Assembly: GCF_963676275.1 (NCBI RefSeq)
Contig: NZ_OY781091.1
Location: 594,775-658,774, forward strand
DNA: 64,000 bases
DNA from: an uncultured Cohaesibacter sp.
GTDB taxonomy: Bacteria; Pseudomonadota; Alphaproteobacteria; Rhizobiales; Cohaesibacteraceae
Direction: 5' to 3'
In this document: positions 26,765 to 35,865 of the stretch, piece by piece
How positions within the stretch are numbered: position 1 is the stretch's first letter
How the letters are laid out: each line of letters begins with the position of its first letter
Made by a program: the position numbers and the translations under genes
Notes under the pieces: generated by a model
The model's input: the letters and a program-made list of their open reading frames with translations, nothing else
Database searches by the model: none
Told to the model about the DNA's origin: nothing

Positions 26765-27864
26765 TGATACGTTTTCTGCAAAATAACCGCGAGGCATCGG
26801 TCGCCATCATCATCGTGCTGCTGCTGGCCATCCTTGCCATTTCAGATCCGTCCTATCTCAGATTCGAGACGCTGCTCTCGATCTATTCCAACTCGCTGAC
26901 CCTGTTCGTTCTGGCCATCGGCGCAACCATGGTGATGGCGACGCGGGGACTGGATGTCTCCGTCGGTTCGATCATGGGCCTGTCAGCGGCAATTGCCGGG
27001 GTCTGCATGAATGACGGTCTGGGCATGATGGCTTCCATCGGTATTGCCCTGTTTGTCGGCCTGTGCTGTGGCCTGTTCAATGGTTTCATGGTGGCCATTC
27101 TGCGCGTGCCTGCCATCGTGGCAACTCTTGGTACTCTCGGCTTTTTCCGTGGCTGTGTTCATCTGACCACCGGAGGCAGCTGGATCGAGGGATTGCCGGA
27201 AGGCTTCAAGGATCTCTCTCATGCCTGGCTGCTGGGGCTTTCCCCCTTCGCCTGGCTGGTGCTGCTGCTGCTGGCAGCCGCCCATATTTTCCTGCGCTAC
27301 ACCGCCTTCGGCCATGCAATTTTCGCCGTGGGGGATAATCGCGAAGGCGCCCGCCTGCTGGGTATCCGCGTCAACAGGGTTCAGCTCACTGCCTATGCCA
27401 TCAACGGCATTCTCTCGGCTCTGGCAGGCATCATCTTTGCCGCACAGATCGGCTTCATTCCCAATACCGCGGGCAATGGCATGGAAATGCGGGCGATTGC
27501 GTCGGGTGTTCTGGGCGGCGTCAGCCTGCTGGGCGGTACGGGGACCGTGATTGGCGCGGCGCTTGGCGCCTTCTTCATGACCTCCATCGACTCGGTTTTG
27601 GTCATGCTGCGCTTTGATGCCTATTGGAACGACATGATCGCAGGGGCAATCCTGCTGATCGTACTCATCGGCGATGGCCGCATTCGCGAGGCCATGGCGC
27701 AATCCCTGCGCTATCAGAAATATCGTAAATTTCTGGAGCCTGAAGAAGCGGCCCTTACAGGCTCTTCTCCTGCCGCAAGACAGGCAGAGCCGGTGTCCGG
27801 CGCTCGGATGGCCAATGCCGAAGAACCTGCCGTTGCAGCCCATTCCAAGGAGGCAAGACCATGA
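26764..27864 (+). CDS. lsrC: AI-2 importer permease LsrC
   Basis: A 366-residue RbsC-type permease with about ten membrane segments (TLFVLAIGATMVMATRGLDV, VGDNREGARLLGIRVNRVQL, AIASGVLGGVSLLGGTGTVI). Its tail from about residue 330 is alanine- and proline-rich and hydrophilic, longer than in most relatives. It overlaps lsrD by four bases (ATGA). With LsrD it forms the membrane channel for AI-2. Confidence 0.93.
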   Translation: MIRFLQNNREASVAIIIVLLLAILAISDPSYLRFETLLSIYSNSLTLFVLAIGATMVMATRGLDVSVGSIMGLSAAIAGVCMNDGLGMMASIGIALFVGLCCGLFNGFMVAILRVPAIVATLGTLGFFRGCVHLTTGGSWIEGLPEGFKDLSHAWLLGLSPFAWLVLLLLAAAHIFLRYTAFGHAIFAVGDNREGARLLGIRVNRVQLTAYAINGILSALAGIIFAAQIGFIPNTAGNGMEMRAIASGVLGGVSLLGGTGTVIGAALGAFFMTSIDSVLVMLRFDAYWNDMIAGAILLIVLIGDGRIREAMAQSLRYQKYRKFLEPEEAALTGSSPAARQAEPVSGARMANAEEPAVAAHSKEARP

Positions 27865-28868
27865 AATCCCTAGACATCCTGAAACGCTGGGAAGCTGTTC
27901 TGGCGCTGCTGCTGGTCGTTGAAATCCTGTTCTTCGGTGCCATCAATCCCGCTTTCCTGAATATCAGCACCTTGCTCTATTCAACCAGCGACTTCATTCA
28001 TGTCGGTATTGTCGCTCTGGCCTTGACGCTGGTGATCATCACCGGTGGCATCGATCTGTCAATCGGCTCGGTGATGGGGCTTTCTGCCATCACGCTGGGT
28101 CTGCTCTGGGTGGCCGGTGTCAATATCTGGGTCGCCTGCTTCTGCGCCCTCGGGGCCGGTGCGATAACCGGTATTGTTAACTCGGTTGCCATCCAGATCG
28201 CGCAGGTCAACCCGCTGGTCATCACGCTGGGCTCCAGCTTCCTTTATTCCGGTGCGGCGCTTGTGCTGTCCGGTCTGGGCGGTGCCTCCGGATATGAGGG
28301 GATTTCCGGCTTTGATGACAGTTTCGTCGAGCTGGCCAATCTCGAAGTCATGGGCATGCCATTCCCACTGGTGATCTTTCTGGTGGCGACCGTGATCTTC
28401 ATGCTGTTGCTCCATCGCACCCGCTTTGGCCGCTATATCTATTTGATCGGCCAAAATGCGCGGGCGACGCGCTATGCCGGCATTCCGCAATTCCGCACCC
28501 TGACCATTGCCTATGCCATGACCGGGGTCATGGCAGCCCTGTCGGGGCTGGTTCTTGCATCCTATTTCGGTTCAGCCCGTTCGGACTTCGGTTCGGATGC
28601 TCTGATGCCTGCCATCACCGCCGTTGTTCTGGGAGGAACGAGTATCTATGGCGGTTCTGGCACCATCCTGGGTACGGCACTTGCAGTGCTCGTAGTCGGG
28701 TATTTTCAAACAGGCCTGCAAATCATCGGGGTTTCCAGCCACATAGCGAGCGCTCTTTCCGGAGCCCTGCTGGTGGTGGTTGTCGCGCTGCGCAGCCTGA
28801 GTGAAATCGGACGCGCCTATTTTCTTCTCTGGCGTGTTCTCAACAGCGCTGGCAAGCAAAAAGCCTGA
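27861..28868 (+). CDS. lsrD: AI-2 importer permease LsrD
   Basis: A 335-residue RbsC-type permease, second of the pair ([60 protein letters not shown]). Its ATG overlaps the lsrC stop codon, so the two are probably translated together in stoichiometric amounts. About 80 bases separate it from lsrB. Confidence 0.93.
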   Translation: MKSLDILKRWEAVLALLLVVEILFFGAINPAFLNISTLLYSTSDFIHVGIVALALTLVIITGGIDLSIGSVMGLSAITLGLLWVAGVNIWVACFCALGAGAITGIVNSVAIQIAQVNPLVITLGSSFLYSGAALVLSGLGGASGYEGISGFDDSFVELANLEVMGMPFPLVIFLVATVIFMLLLHRTRFGRYIYLIGQNARATRYAGIPQFRTLTIAYAMTGVMAALSGLVLASYFGSARSDFGSDALMPAITAVVLGGTSIYGGSGTILGTALAVLVVGYFQTGLQIIGVSSHIASALSGALLVVVVALRSLSEIGRAYFLLWRVLNSAGKQKA

Positions 28869-28950
28869 ACCAGCGCATTTCCGGGAGGTCGCCCGCGGGG
28901 TCGCCCAGCTTCTCCGCAGGTATTATGAGGAATATTTTGGGAGTAGAAAT

Positions 28951-29979
28951 ATGAAACATCTTGGCAAAATCTCCGCAGCAATGGCCTTTGGCGTTGCCTC
29001 GATCTGCATGATGACGCCGTCCATGGCTGCCGATGCCAAAATCGCCTTCATTCCGAAGATGGTCGGCGTGGGCTTCTTCAATTCCGGCGGGCAGGGTGCC
29101 GTCGCTGCGGGCAAGGAACTCGGTGTCACCGTGACCTATGACGGCCCGACCGAACCATCCGTTTCCGGTCAGGTGCAATATATCAATACCTTCGTCAATC
29201 AGGGCTATGATGCCATCGCAATCGGCGCCACCTCTCCGGACGGTCTCTGCCCGGCCCTGAAACGCGCCATGAAGCGCGGCGTGAAGGTTCTGACCTGGGA
29301 TTCGGACACCAATCCGGAATGCCGTTCCATCTATATCAATCAGGGTACGCCGGATCAACTGGGCGAAATGCTCGTCAAAATGGCTGCCGATCAGGTCACC
29401 AAGGAAAAAGCCAAGGTTGCCTTCTTCTATTCCAGCCCGACCGTCACCGACCAGAATGCATGGGTAAAGCGTGCCAAGGAAGTGTTGGCTGAGAAATATC
29501 CGGGATGGGAAATCGTCACCACCCAATATGGCTATAATGATGCGCAGAAATCCCTGCAGACCGCAGAAGGCATCCTGCAGGCCTATCCTGATCTGGATGT
29601 CATGCTCTGCCCGGATGCCAACGCGCTTCCGGCTGCCGCTCAGGCTGCTGAAAACCTGAAGCGGGCCGGTGAAGTCACCATTGTCGGCTTCTCCACCCCG
29701 AATGTGATGCGCCCCTATGTCAAGCGTGACACGGTCAAGCAGTTCGGCCTCTGGGACGTCACCAAACAGGGTGCTCTGACCATCTATGCAGCCAACAAGC
29801 TGGTAGCCGATGGTCCGATGAATGTTGGCGACAAGCTCGATGTTCCCGGCATGGGCACGGTTGAAGTCAGCCCCAACAGCGTTCAGGGCTATGATTATGA
29901 AGCAGACGGCAACGGCATCATCATCCTGCCGGAACGTCAGGTCTTCACCAAGGAAAATATCGACAATTTCGACTTCTGA
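28951..29979 (+). CDS. lsrB: AI-2 periplasmic binding protein LsrB
   Basis: A 342-residue binding protein with a signal peptide ending near [10 protein letters not shown], then the LsrB-type sequence [56 protein letters not shown] and [18 protein letters not shown]. The DSDT, PDA and binding-site lysine surroundings agree with what is known of AI-2-binding LsrB. ATG 28951 is used since it gives the signal peptide; the frame extends 50 codons upstream without a ribosome site. Confidence 0.95.
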   Translation: MKHLGKISAAMAFGVASICMMTPSMAADAKIAFIPKMVGVGFFNSGGQGAVAAGKELGVTVTYDGPTEPSVSGQVQYINTFVNQGYDAIAIGATSPDGLCPALKRAMKRGVKVLTWDSDTNPECRSIYINQGTPDQLGEMLVKMAADQVTKEKAKVAFFYSSPTVTDQNAWVKRAKEVLAEKYPGWEIVTTQYGYNDAQKSLQTAEGILQAYPDLDVMLCPDANALPAAAQAAENLKRAGEVTIVGFSTPNVMRPYVKRDTVKQFGLWDVTKQGALTIYAANKLVADGPMNVGDKLDVPGMGTVEVSPNSVQGYDYEADGNGIIILPERQVFTKENIDNFDF

Positions 29980-30013
29980 TCGCTGCACCGATCGCAAAAG
30001 TCGAAATCAACAG

Positions 30014-30039
30014 GACCAGAGGGGCAAGCCCCTTTGGTC
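30014..30039 (+). other. Hairpin between lsrB and lsrG
   Basis: GACCAGAGGGGC (30014-30025), loop AA, GCCCCTTTGGTC (30028-30039): a 12-bp stem with a single G-T pair, followed by TCCTTTTC. It likely protects lsrB mRNA or attenuates transcription into lsrG. Confidence 0.65.
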
Positions 30040-30084
30040 TCCTTTTCCCGCTTATCCGCATTGAAAGCCTGCGAGGACAGATCC

Positions 30085-30381
30085 ATGCATGTAACGCTCG
30101 TTGAAATTCAGGTCAAACCGGATCGCGTTGAGGATTTTCTGCGCGTCTTCCACCCCAATCATCTGGGCTCGATCAAGGAGCCGGGCTGCATCCGCTTTGA
30201 TGTTCTGCGCGATCCCGAAGACGAGACCAGATTCACCATCTATGAGGCCTATGAGAATGAAGAGGCGGTCAAGGCGCACAAGCAGACCCCGCATTATCTC
30301 AAGGTGAAGGCCGAACTGGAAGACATCATGACCGGTCCGCGCACCCACAAGGTGCTGAGCGGTGTCTGGTTGCCGCGATAG
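30085..30381 (+). CDS. lsrG: Phospho-AI-2 isomerase LsrG
   Basis: A 98-residue antibiotic-biosynthesis-monooxygenase-fold protein. LsrG isomerises phospho-AI-2 (P-DPD) to the LsrF substrate, ending the signal. The sequence [51 protein letters not shown] and [13 protein letters not shown] is typical of the family. ATG 30085 is preceded by GAGGACAGATCC. Confidence 0.93.
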   Translation: MHVTLVEIQVKPDRVEDFLRVFHPNHLGSIKEPGCIRFDVLRDPEDETRFTIYEAYENEEAVKAHKQTPHYLKVKAELEDIMTGPRTHKVLSGVWLPR

Positions 30382-30432
30382 ATGCGGGCCTGATCCGTTT
30401 GTGATCGGAAAATTCTTGCAAAGGAAAGACAG

Positions 30433-31170
30433 ATGCCAGATCTCACAGAACAGGATCTCGCCTCACGCGAAAGCCTGACCCGTTGGCTGCGCAAGACAGG
30501 CCTCCATATCAGCGTCGGTCTGCTGGCGGCCAATGCCATGGCCTATGGTGCCGCGATCACCGAGCTGGAGGAGGCGGGTGTTTCTCTTCTCCATTTTGAT
30601 ATCATGGATGGCGTCTTCTGTCCGCAGATGACCGCCGGCCCCGGTCTGGTCAAGGCCAGCATGACGGGGATGCTCAAGGATGTGCATCTGATGGTGGCCG
30701 ATCCGCTGGGCCAGATACCGGCTCATCTGGCAGCAGGCGCCGATATTGTCCATATTCACGTCGAGGGCATGACCCATCTGCACCGCGCTCTGGTGGCGCT
30801 GGATGTGCCGGTTGCCGGATGTCAAAGCGGGCGCAAGGTGATCCGCTCTCTCGCGCTCAATCCGGGAACGGCGGTCTCGCTCATCAAGCCTCTGCTCCGT
30901 TCGCTGGAAATGGTCACCTTCATCGCGGTTGATCCCGGCTGGCCGGGCGGCGCACCCGATGCGGTGATCGCGGACAAGATTGCCGAACTGAAACAGATGG
31001 GCAGAGAGCAGGGCGTTGATCCGCTGATCGCCATTGATGGCGGCATCACAGATGCCACCTATCCACTCGCCTGCCAAATGGGGGCTGACATCATTGTTTC
31101 AGGCAGTGCCATCTTCAAGGCAGGCGCCACAATTGCACAGAATCTGAACGCCATGCGTGCGGAGCGATGA
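30433..31170 (+). CDS. lsrE: LsrE-like ribulose-phosphate 3-epimerase family protein
   Basis: A 245-residue TIM-barrel protein of the D-ribulose-phosphate 3-epimerase family, with LLHFDIMDGVFCPQMTAGP (metal-site aspartate and nearby residues), KDVHLMVADP, HIHVEGMTHLHRAL, VDPGWPGGAPD and IAIDGGITDATY. It carries an extra N-terminal stretch of about 25 residues. In Salmonella the homologous lsrE ends the lsr operon; its role in AI-2 processing is not settled. Here it is the last gene before a terminator at 31242. Confidence 0.88.
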   Translation: MPDLTEQDLASRESLTRWLRKTGLHISVGLLAANAMAYGAAITELEEAGVSLLHFDIMDGVFCPQMTAGPGLVKASMTGMLKDVHLMVADPLGQIPAHLAAGADIVHIHVEGMTHLHRALVALDVPVAGCQSGRKVIRSLALNPGTAVSLIKPLLRSLEMVTFIAVDPGWPGGAPDAVIADKIAELKQMGREQGVDPLIAIDGGITDATYPLACQMGADIIVSGSAIFKAGATIAQNLNAMRAER

Positions 31171-31241
31171 TTTGCAGCTCTGGTGGGGCGTTAATTCCGC
31201 CTCCGTTCGGTTTAAGTCTGTGACATTGAAGGAAAAAAGGG

Positions 31242-31266
31242 AAAGCGGCAATAGCCGCTTTTTTTG
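31242..31266 (+). terminator. Intrinsic terminator of the lsr operon
   Basis: AAAGCGGC (31242-31249), loop AATA, GCCGCTTT (31254-31261), running on into T bases to 31265. It is a classic short stem followed by T, 71 bases after lsrE. Confidence 0.85.
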
Positions 31267-31691
31267 TTGCTTGTCGCAGGAAAACAACCATTGAGAGAAG
31301 GTGTGATATGTAGCCTCACGACAGAAGCTGAGCCACTTTGCGGCAATTTTTTGTCCTTGCGGAACCAGAATGGTTAACAAATTCCTACATGGGCGAAATG
31401 AGTCACAGCATTTTTTGCAATTCTTGAAGGAAATCTTGACGAAGCCTCAGTTTTAGATCATGACATCCGGCTGAAATTGCAACACTTTTTCCCAATCCTG
31501 ATAAAAGTGTTGGCCGATTGGCAAAAACAACAAGACAAGCAGATGGAATATCGCCTCAATTATGTCTGATAGTGAAGGAATCTTGAGCTAGAAATTGTCC
31601 GAGGTCTCGCCTGAGGAAACCGAGCTGAAGCGGTCAGGGCAATTTTGAATTTGAGAATATTCCTTTTTCTCGAGTAACCCATCGAAGTTGG
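31267..31691. other. Gene-free region upstream of opgG
   Basis: 425 bp with no credible gene, A+T-richer than the coding DNA nearby. The opg promoter must lie here; I saw no certain -35/-10 pair or strong dyad. Confidence 0.45.
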
Positions 31692-33296
31692 ATGAGTAAT
31701 TTACTGATGCATTTATCACGTCGTTCCTTTCTGGCTGCTAGCGCGGCAACAACACTGGTCTCTCTATGCAGCTCCGCATTCGCCGATGAAGCAAATGTGG
31801 CTGCACCCCAGTCTGCCACCGCAGGAGTAGACTTCAGCTATGATATCCTCAGCGCCCAGATGCAGCAGCTGGCCACTCAGGATTATAGAGCTCCTCAGGA
31901 GGTGAACGAAGCCTATCTGAAGGATTTGACCTATGATGCCTATCGCCTGATCCGCTTCAATCCGGAGAAGGCTCGACTGGCAGATATCGATCAATCCGCC
32001 TTCCGTCTGCATGCCTTTCACATGGGCTGGCTGTTCAAGACCCCGGTTGCCCTTTATGACGTTGCCGACGGCAAGGCGATGCCAGTCAGCTTCAGTACCG
32101 ATGATTTCATCTATGAGCGGCAGGCCAGAGAGCTGGTGCCCGAGCATGTGACCCTGCCTGGCATCGCAGGCTTCCGTCTGCATCATCCGCTCAATCGTCC
32201 CGATATTTTCGATGAACTGATCGCCTTTCAGGGGGCTTCCTATTTCCGCGCCCTTGGCAAGGGGTCGGTCTATGGCCTTTCCGCTCGCGGGCTGGCCATC
32301 AATACGGGCAGCTCCGAGCCTGAGGAATTCCCGGTCTTTACCCGTTTCTATGTCGAGCGCCCGAAATCTGCCGAACAGCAAATCACGGTTTTTGCCGCCC
32401 TTGAGAGCAAGTCTGTCACCGGAGCCTATCGCTTTGTCATCCAGCCGGGTGAAAATACGGTGATTGAAACCACGGCGCGTCTTTTCCTGCGCGACGACAT
32501 CCCTCAGCTTGGCATCGCTCCGCTGACATCCATGTTCCTGTTTGCCGAACGCAATCGCGACAAGTTCGACGATTATCGCCCCAATGTCCATGACAGTGAT
32601 GGGCTCGAGATCGTCAAGCAGAATGGCGAGCGGGTCTGGCGTCCGCTGTCCAACCCGCCTCAGCTGGCTTCGAGCTATTTTGCCGAGCAGGCACCCAAGA
32701 GCTTTGCGCTGCTGCAGCGCGACCGTGACTTCGATCATTTTCAGGATGTCTCCGCCCTCTATGAGCGGCGGCCGTCATTGCGCATCGAGCCGATGGGCGA
32801 CTGGGGCAAGGGCGCTGTGCGACTGGTGGAAATTCCTTCCGATCTGGAAGTGAATGACAATATCGTTGCCTTCTGGGTTCCAAAAGAAGGCGGCAAGGCC
32901 GGGCAAAGCTATGAATATGCCTATCGCATGCATTGGGGCGATCTGCCGGCCTGCGCCGAAGAAGGCCTTGCCTATGTTCTGGAAAGCCGGTCCGGCGCGG
33001 GCGGCGTGTCCGGGGTGGAAAATGCCGATGGTTCGCGCAAATTCGTGATCGATTTCAAGGACGGGCTTCTGGCCAATGTGCCCGCCGGTGAGGTCGAGAA
33101 GCTGACGATCAACAGCAATATTATGAATGGTGAAATCAAGACACAGACCCTGACGCCAATTGCTGGCGAGAAGGTCTGGCGACTCGTTATGGATGTCTCC
33201 GCTCCCAAGGGTAGCATCGTGGAGATGACTGCGCATCTGTCCGGTTTTGGCCGTCGTCTGACGGAAACCTGGGCTTATCAATGGATCAATCAGTAA
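31692..33296 (+). CDS. opgG: Periplasmic glucan biosynthesis protein OpgG/OpgD
   Basis: A 534-residue periplasmic protein needed to build osmoregulated periplasmic glucans. It has a twin-arginine signal (SRRSFLAASAATTLVSLCSS, cleavage near AFADE), as in OpgD, then FSYDILSAQMQQLA, FHMGWLFKTPVALYDVADG, GSSEPEEFPVFTRFYVERP and a C-terminal Ig-like region. It is thought to act on the nascent beta-glucan in the periplasm. ATG 31692 is used; ATG 31707 would also keep the signal. The gene is followed at once by the opgI-like frame and opgH. Confidence 0.95.
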   Translation: MSNLLMHLSRRSFLAASAATTLVSLCSSAFADEANVAAPQSATAGVDFSYDILSAQMQQLATQDYRAPQEVNEAYLKDLTYDAYRLIRFNPEKARLADIDQSAFRLHAFHMGWLFKTPVALYDVADGKAMPVSFSTDDFIYERQARELVPEHVTLPGIAGFRLHHPLNRPDIFDELIAFQGASYFRALGKGSVYGLSARGLAINTGSSEPEEFPVFTRFYVERPKSAEQQITVFAALESKSVTGAYRFVIQPGENTVIETTARLFLRDDIPQLGIAPLTSMFLFAERNRDKFDDYRPNVHDSDGLEIVKQNGERVWRPLSNPPQLASSYFAEQAPKSFALLQRDRDFDHFQDVSALYERRPSLRIEPMGDWGKGAVRLVEIPSDLEVNDNIVAFWVPKEGGKAGQSYEYAYRMHWGDLPACAEEGLAYVLESRSGAGGVSGVENADGSRKFVIDFKDGLLANVPAGEVEKLTINSNIMNGEIKTQTLTPIAGEKVWRLVMDVSAPKGSIVEMTAHLSGFGRRLTETWAYQWINQ

Positions 33297-33337
33297 GTCT
33301 CTTTAATAATGAGTTTTTGCGAGCACATATCAAGGTG

Positions 33338-33502
33338 ATGACGATGACATTTGACGAATTGACTTCTGGCCCATGCGCTTTGCCGCAGGCCCCCATGGCC
33401 ATGCCTACTCAGATTCTGGAACGGCCAAGACGCCGCCGCTATCGGTTGATGGCGAGCCTGCGCGTGTTGCTGCGCACCACAGCCAGACTGTCTCGCGCGT
33501 GA
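33338..33502 (+). CDS. opgI: Small OpgI-like frame between opgG and opgH
   Basis: A 54-residue frame (73 if read from ATG 33281, which overlaps opgG) with PCALPQAPMAMPTQILERP followed by an arginine-rich stretch. LPxAPxAMPxQ resembles the N-terminal part of full-length OpgH proteins as I recall it from Xanthomonas (LPPEAPLAMPEQSL). In Rhodobacter sphaeroides the operon is opgGIH, and opgI was reported to be needed for glucan backbone synthesis. It ends in TGA at 33500, eleven bases before the opgH ATG, and is in a different frame. It is thus either a separate opgI or the N-terminus of OpgH split off by a frameshift. Confidence 0.6.
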   Translation: MTMTFDELTSGPCALPQAPMAMPTQILERPRRRRYRLMASLRVLLRTTARLSRA

Positions 33503-33512
33503 GACTTTGGCA

Positions 33513-35336
33513 ATGAAATGGCTCGGGCTTTATTTGCTGCGGAGCGCGACGATTCTGGCAAGCCTCGTGGTGGGGGCCGTCGCCTTTTTGACCTTTTTGC
33601 AGGTGGTCGCGGTCAATGGCATCAATCTGATCGATATCACCCTCTCGCTCCTCATTCTGGTCTCCACGATCTGGCTGGCCTGGGGCGGGATGCAGGGGAT
33701 TATTGGCCTGACCAGTTCTGCCTTACGTGTAAAAAGAAAAAGGGTTCAGCAGATCAAGGGGCGGACAGTCATTCTCATGCCTGTCTATAATGAAGATCCG
33801 CTGATGTCCTTTACCCGCCTTGCGGCAATGGATCTGTCTCTCAAATATGCAGATCCTGACGCCAATATTCACTTTGCGATCCTCTCGGACACCCGCAAGG
33901 ATGAGATTGCGCGGCAGGAAGAGCAGATGTTTGTGCGTCTGGTAGAGGAATGCAACGGTCAGGGCCGTTTCTTCTATCGCCGCAGAGCGCAGAATGTCGG
34001 CAAGAAAGCTGGCAATGTCGAAGATTTCTTCGTTCATTCCGGCGGTGTCTATGACTATGCCCTCATTCTTGATGCTGACAGTCTGATGGAAGGGGAAACC
34101 ATTCTGGAAATGATCCGCCGCATGGAGGCGGAGCCACGGCTGGGATTGTTGCAAACCCTGCCCAAGATCATCCGCGCCAAAACCCGGTTTGGTCGCGCCA
34201 TGCAGTTTGCCGCCTCATTCTATTCTCCCGTCTTCTGTCGCGGGCTTGCCATGTTGCAGGGAGAGATCGGACCATTCTGGGGGCATAATGCCATCGTCCG
34301 CGTCAGGGCTTTCGTCCAGTCCTGCGGGCTGCCCATGTTGCGCGGCATGCCCCCCTTCGGCGGACATGTGATGAGCCATGATTATGTCGAAGCGGCGCTT
34401 CTGGCGCGCGCTGGCTGGATTGTGCGCGTCGATGATGATCTGGAAGGATCCTATGAGGAAGGCCCGGAGAATGTCGTCGATCACGCCAAGCGGGACCGAC
34501 GCTGGTGTCAGGGCAATTTGCAGCATTCGCGCATCATCGGGGCACCGGGCCTGAAGGCCTGGTCCCGTTTTGTCTTTGCTCAGGGCATCATGGCCTATAT
34601 CGCCCCTTTGTTCTGGCTGGTCTTTCTGGTCATATCGATTCTTGCCCCCAATTTTGATCCCCAGCCTGACTATTTCCCCGAACCCAACTGGCCCATTCCC
34701 TATATTCCGCCTTCCATGACATTCGAGGCGATCAGCCTGCTGGTCGGGATTTTCGGCCTGCTGCTGTTGCCCAAGCTGATGGTCGCCATCAAGGCTTCCG
34801 TGACCGGTGATGCCGCTCGTTTCGGTGGCGCTGGCAAGATATTTGCCTCAACGCTGCTGGAGGTGCTGCTCTCCTCGCTGATCGCTCCCATCGTCATGCT
34901 CTATACCACCCGGTCCGTCTATCAGGTGATGATGGGCAAGGATGGCGGCTGGCCAACCAACAATCGTGGTGATGGTCAACTGAGCCTGAATGAAAGCATC
35001 CGGGCATCAGCCTGGATTTCGCTTATCGGGCTTGTTGGACTGATCGCGGCCAGACTGTTGGCCCCGGCTATTTTCTATTGGCTGCTGCCTGTCGCTCTGC
35101 CCATCACCTTCGCACCGCTCATCCTGTGGTGGAGTTCGCGCCAAGGGCCTGAAGCATTCTTCATGGTGCCCGGTGATATCTGGAAACCCGCCGTCGTCGG
35201 GTTGCATGATGAACTGATCGAAAAATGGACAAGCCTCGGAGCTGACGCCAGCTTGGAGCACCATTCTGCTCTGTTGGCTGGTGATCGTCACGGCAAAAGG
35301 ACGCAAGGTGCCGAGCGTGTCGAGCCCGCGCAATAG
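33513..35336 (+). CDS. opgH: Glucans biosynthesis glucosyltransferase OpgH
   Basis: A 607-residue inner-membrane GT2 enzyme that polymerises UDP-glucose into periplasmic glucan. Visible parts are two N-terminal membrane segments, TVILMPVYNEDPLMS, the metal-site aspartates in ALILDADSLMEGE (residues 187-189), FWGHNAIVRV, SHDYVEAALLARAGW, DRRWCQGNLQH (the Q/RxxRW motif) and several C-terminal membrane segments. ATG 33513 is used (MKWLGLYLLR), with a TTG two codons earlier. The frame is open upstream only to a stop at 33447. The usual N-terminal segment appears in the neighbouring frame at 33338-33502. Confidence 0.95.
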   Translation: MKWLGLYLLRSATILASLVVGAVAFLTFLQVVAVNGINLIDITLSLLILVSTIWLAWGGMQGIIGLTSSALRVKRKRVQQIKGRTVILMPVYNEDPLMSFTRLAAMDLSLKYADPDANIHFAILSDTRKDEIARQEEQMFVRLVEECNGQGRFFYRRRAQNVGKKAGNVEDFFVHSGGVYDYALILDADSLMEGETILEMIRRMEAEPRLGLLQTLPKIIRAKTRFGRAMQFAASFYSPVFCRGLAMLQGEIGPFWGHNAIVRVRAFVQSCGLPMLRGMPPFGGHVMSHDYVEAALLARAGWIVRVDDDLEGSYEEGPENVVDHAKRDRRWCQGNLQHSRIIGAPGLKAWSRFVFAQGIMAYIAPLFWLVFLVISILAPNFDPQPDYFPEPNWPIPYIPPSMTFEAISLLVGIFGLLLLPKLMVAIKASVTGDAARFGGAGKIFASTLLEVLLSSLIAPIVMLYTTRSVYQVMMGKDGGWPTNNRGDGQLSLNESIRASAWISLIGLVGLIAARLLAPAIFYWLLPVALPITFAPLILWWSSRQGPEAFFMVPGDIWKPAVVGLHDELIEKWTSLGADASLEHHSALLAGDRHGKRTQGAERVEPAQ

Positions 35337-35443
35337 GCTCCTGTCCTTTTATGGCAGCCTGAAACAGACATGGGTCTGATCCTCCGGGCGCGGCTGCTAC
35401 CTGCGCCTTACAGGGCATTGATATCAATCACTCCATGAGTCTG

Positions 35444-35470
35444 AATGGCCGTCACTGAACGGCCATTTTT
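35444..35470 (+). terminator. Intrinsic terminator after opgH
   Basis: AATGGCCGT (35444-35452), loop CACTGA, ACGGCCATT (35459-35467), followed by TTT: a perfect 9-bp stem and T run, 107 bases beyond the opgH stop. Confidence 0.85.
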
Positions 35471-35774
35471 ACAATGCCCGCATCGGCACACCCTGTTGGC
35501 TTCCCTGCTGTCCCTCCTGTCGGGGCACTATTTCTGCCCCCTGCGGCTCTGCGCAAAATGGGGCCTCTTGCCAAGGGCCAGTAATGGCTATTCCTGAGGC
35601 CAGCGGGATCATTCTCCCTCACAATCGACCATCTGCGATCATGTATTTTTTTGTCAAACTACATGTCAAATTTTGTCATTTTGCTTCTCTCTCAAGGCCA
35701 GGCCTTGGTGGAGTTGTCCTGAGTAAAGAAAAAAACATCAATAAAAATGTATAGATAGCAACTGCAATTCCACC

Positions 35775-35792
35775 AGTTCAATATGTTGAACT
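35775..35792. promoter_or_regulatory. AGTTCA/TGAACT dyad upstream of the aldolase gene (IclR operator candidate)
   Basis: AGTTCA (35775-35780), six bases, TGAACT (35787-35792): perfect 6-bp arms, extending to AGTTCAA/TTGAACT. The same half-sites occur before the second IclR-linked operon at 49823-49838. It is 74 bases upstream of the aldolase start and likely bound by the IclR protein of 36816. Confidence 0.55.
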
Positions 35793-35865
35793 ATGATCTC
35801 GTATATTGACTATTTTGGACACCGGCATATTCTATCCGCACAAACAACTTGAAATGGAAGATCAA

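Larger units (their letters stand above)
35337..35865. other. 529-bp region between opgH and the deoxyhexose cluster
   Basis: No gene. It holds the opgH terminator (35444-35470), three TGTCA repeats at about one helical turn (35652, 35664, 35674), an A+T-rich stretch, and the AGTTCA dyad at 35775-35792. The second half is the likely promoter region of the cluster that starts with the aldolase gene. Confidence 0.6.

Noticed and set aside
33281-33337. Upstream ATG start for the OpgI-like frame
   Set aside because: It overlaps opgG and lacks a ribosome site; ATG 33338 has AAGGTG nearby. It remains possible by translational coupling.
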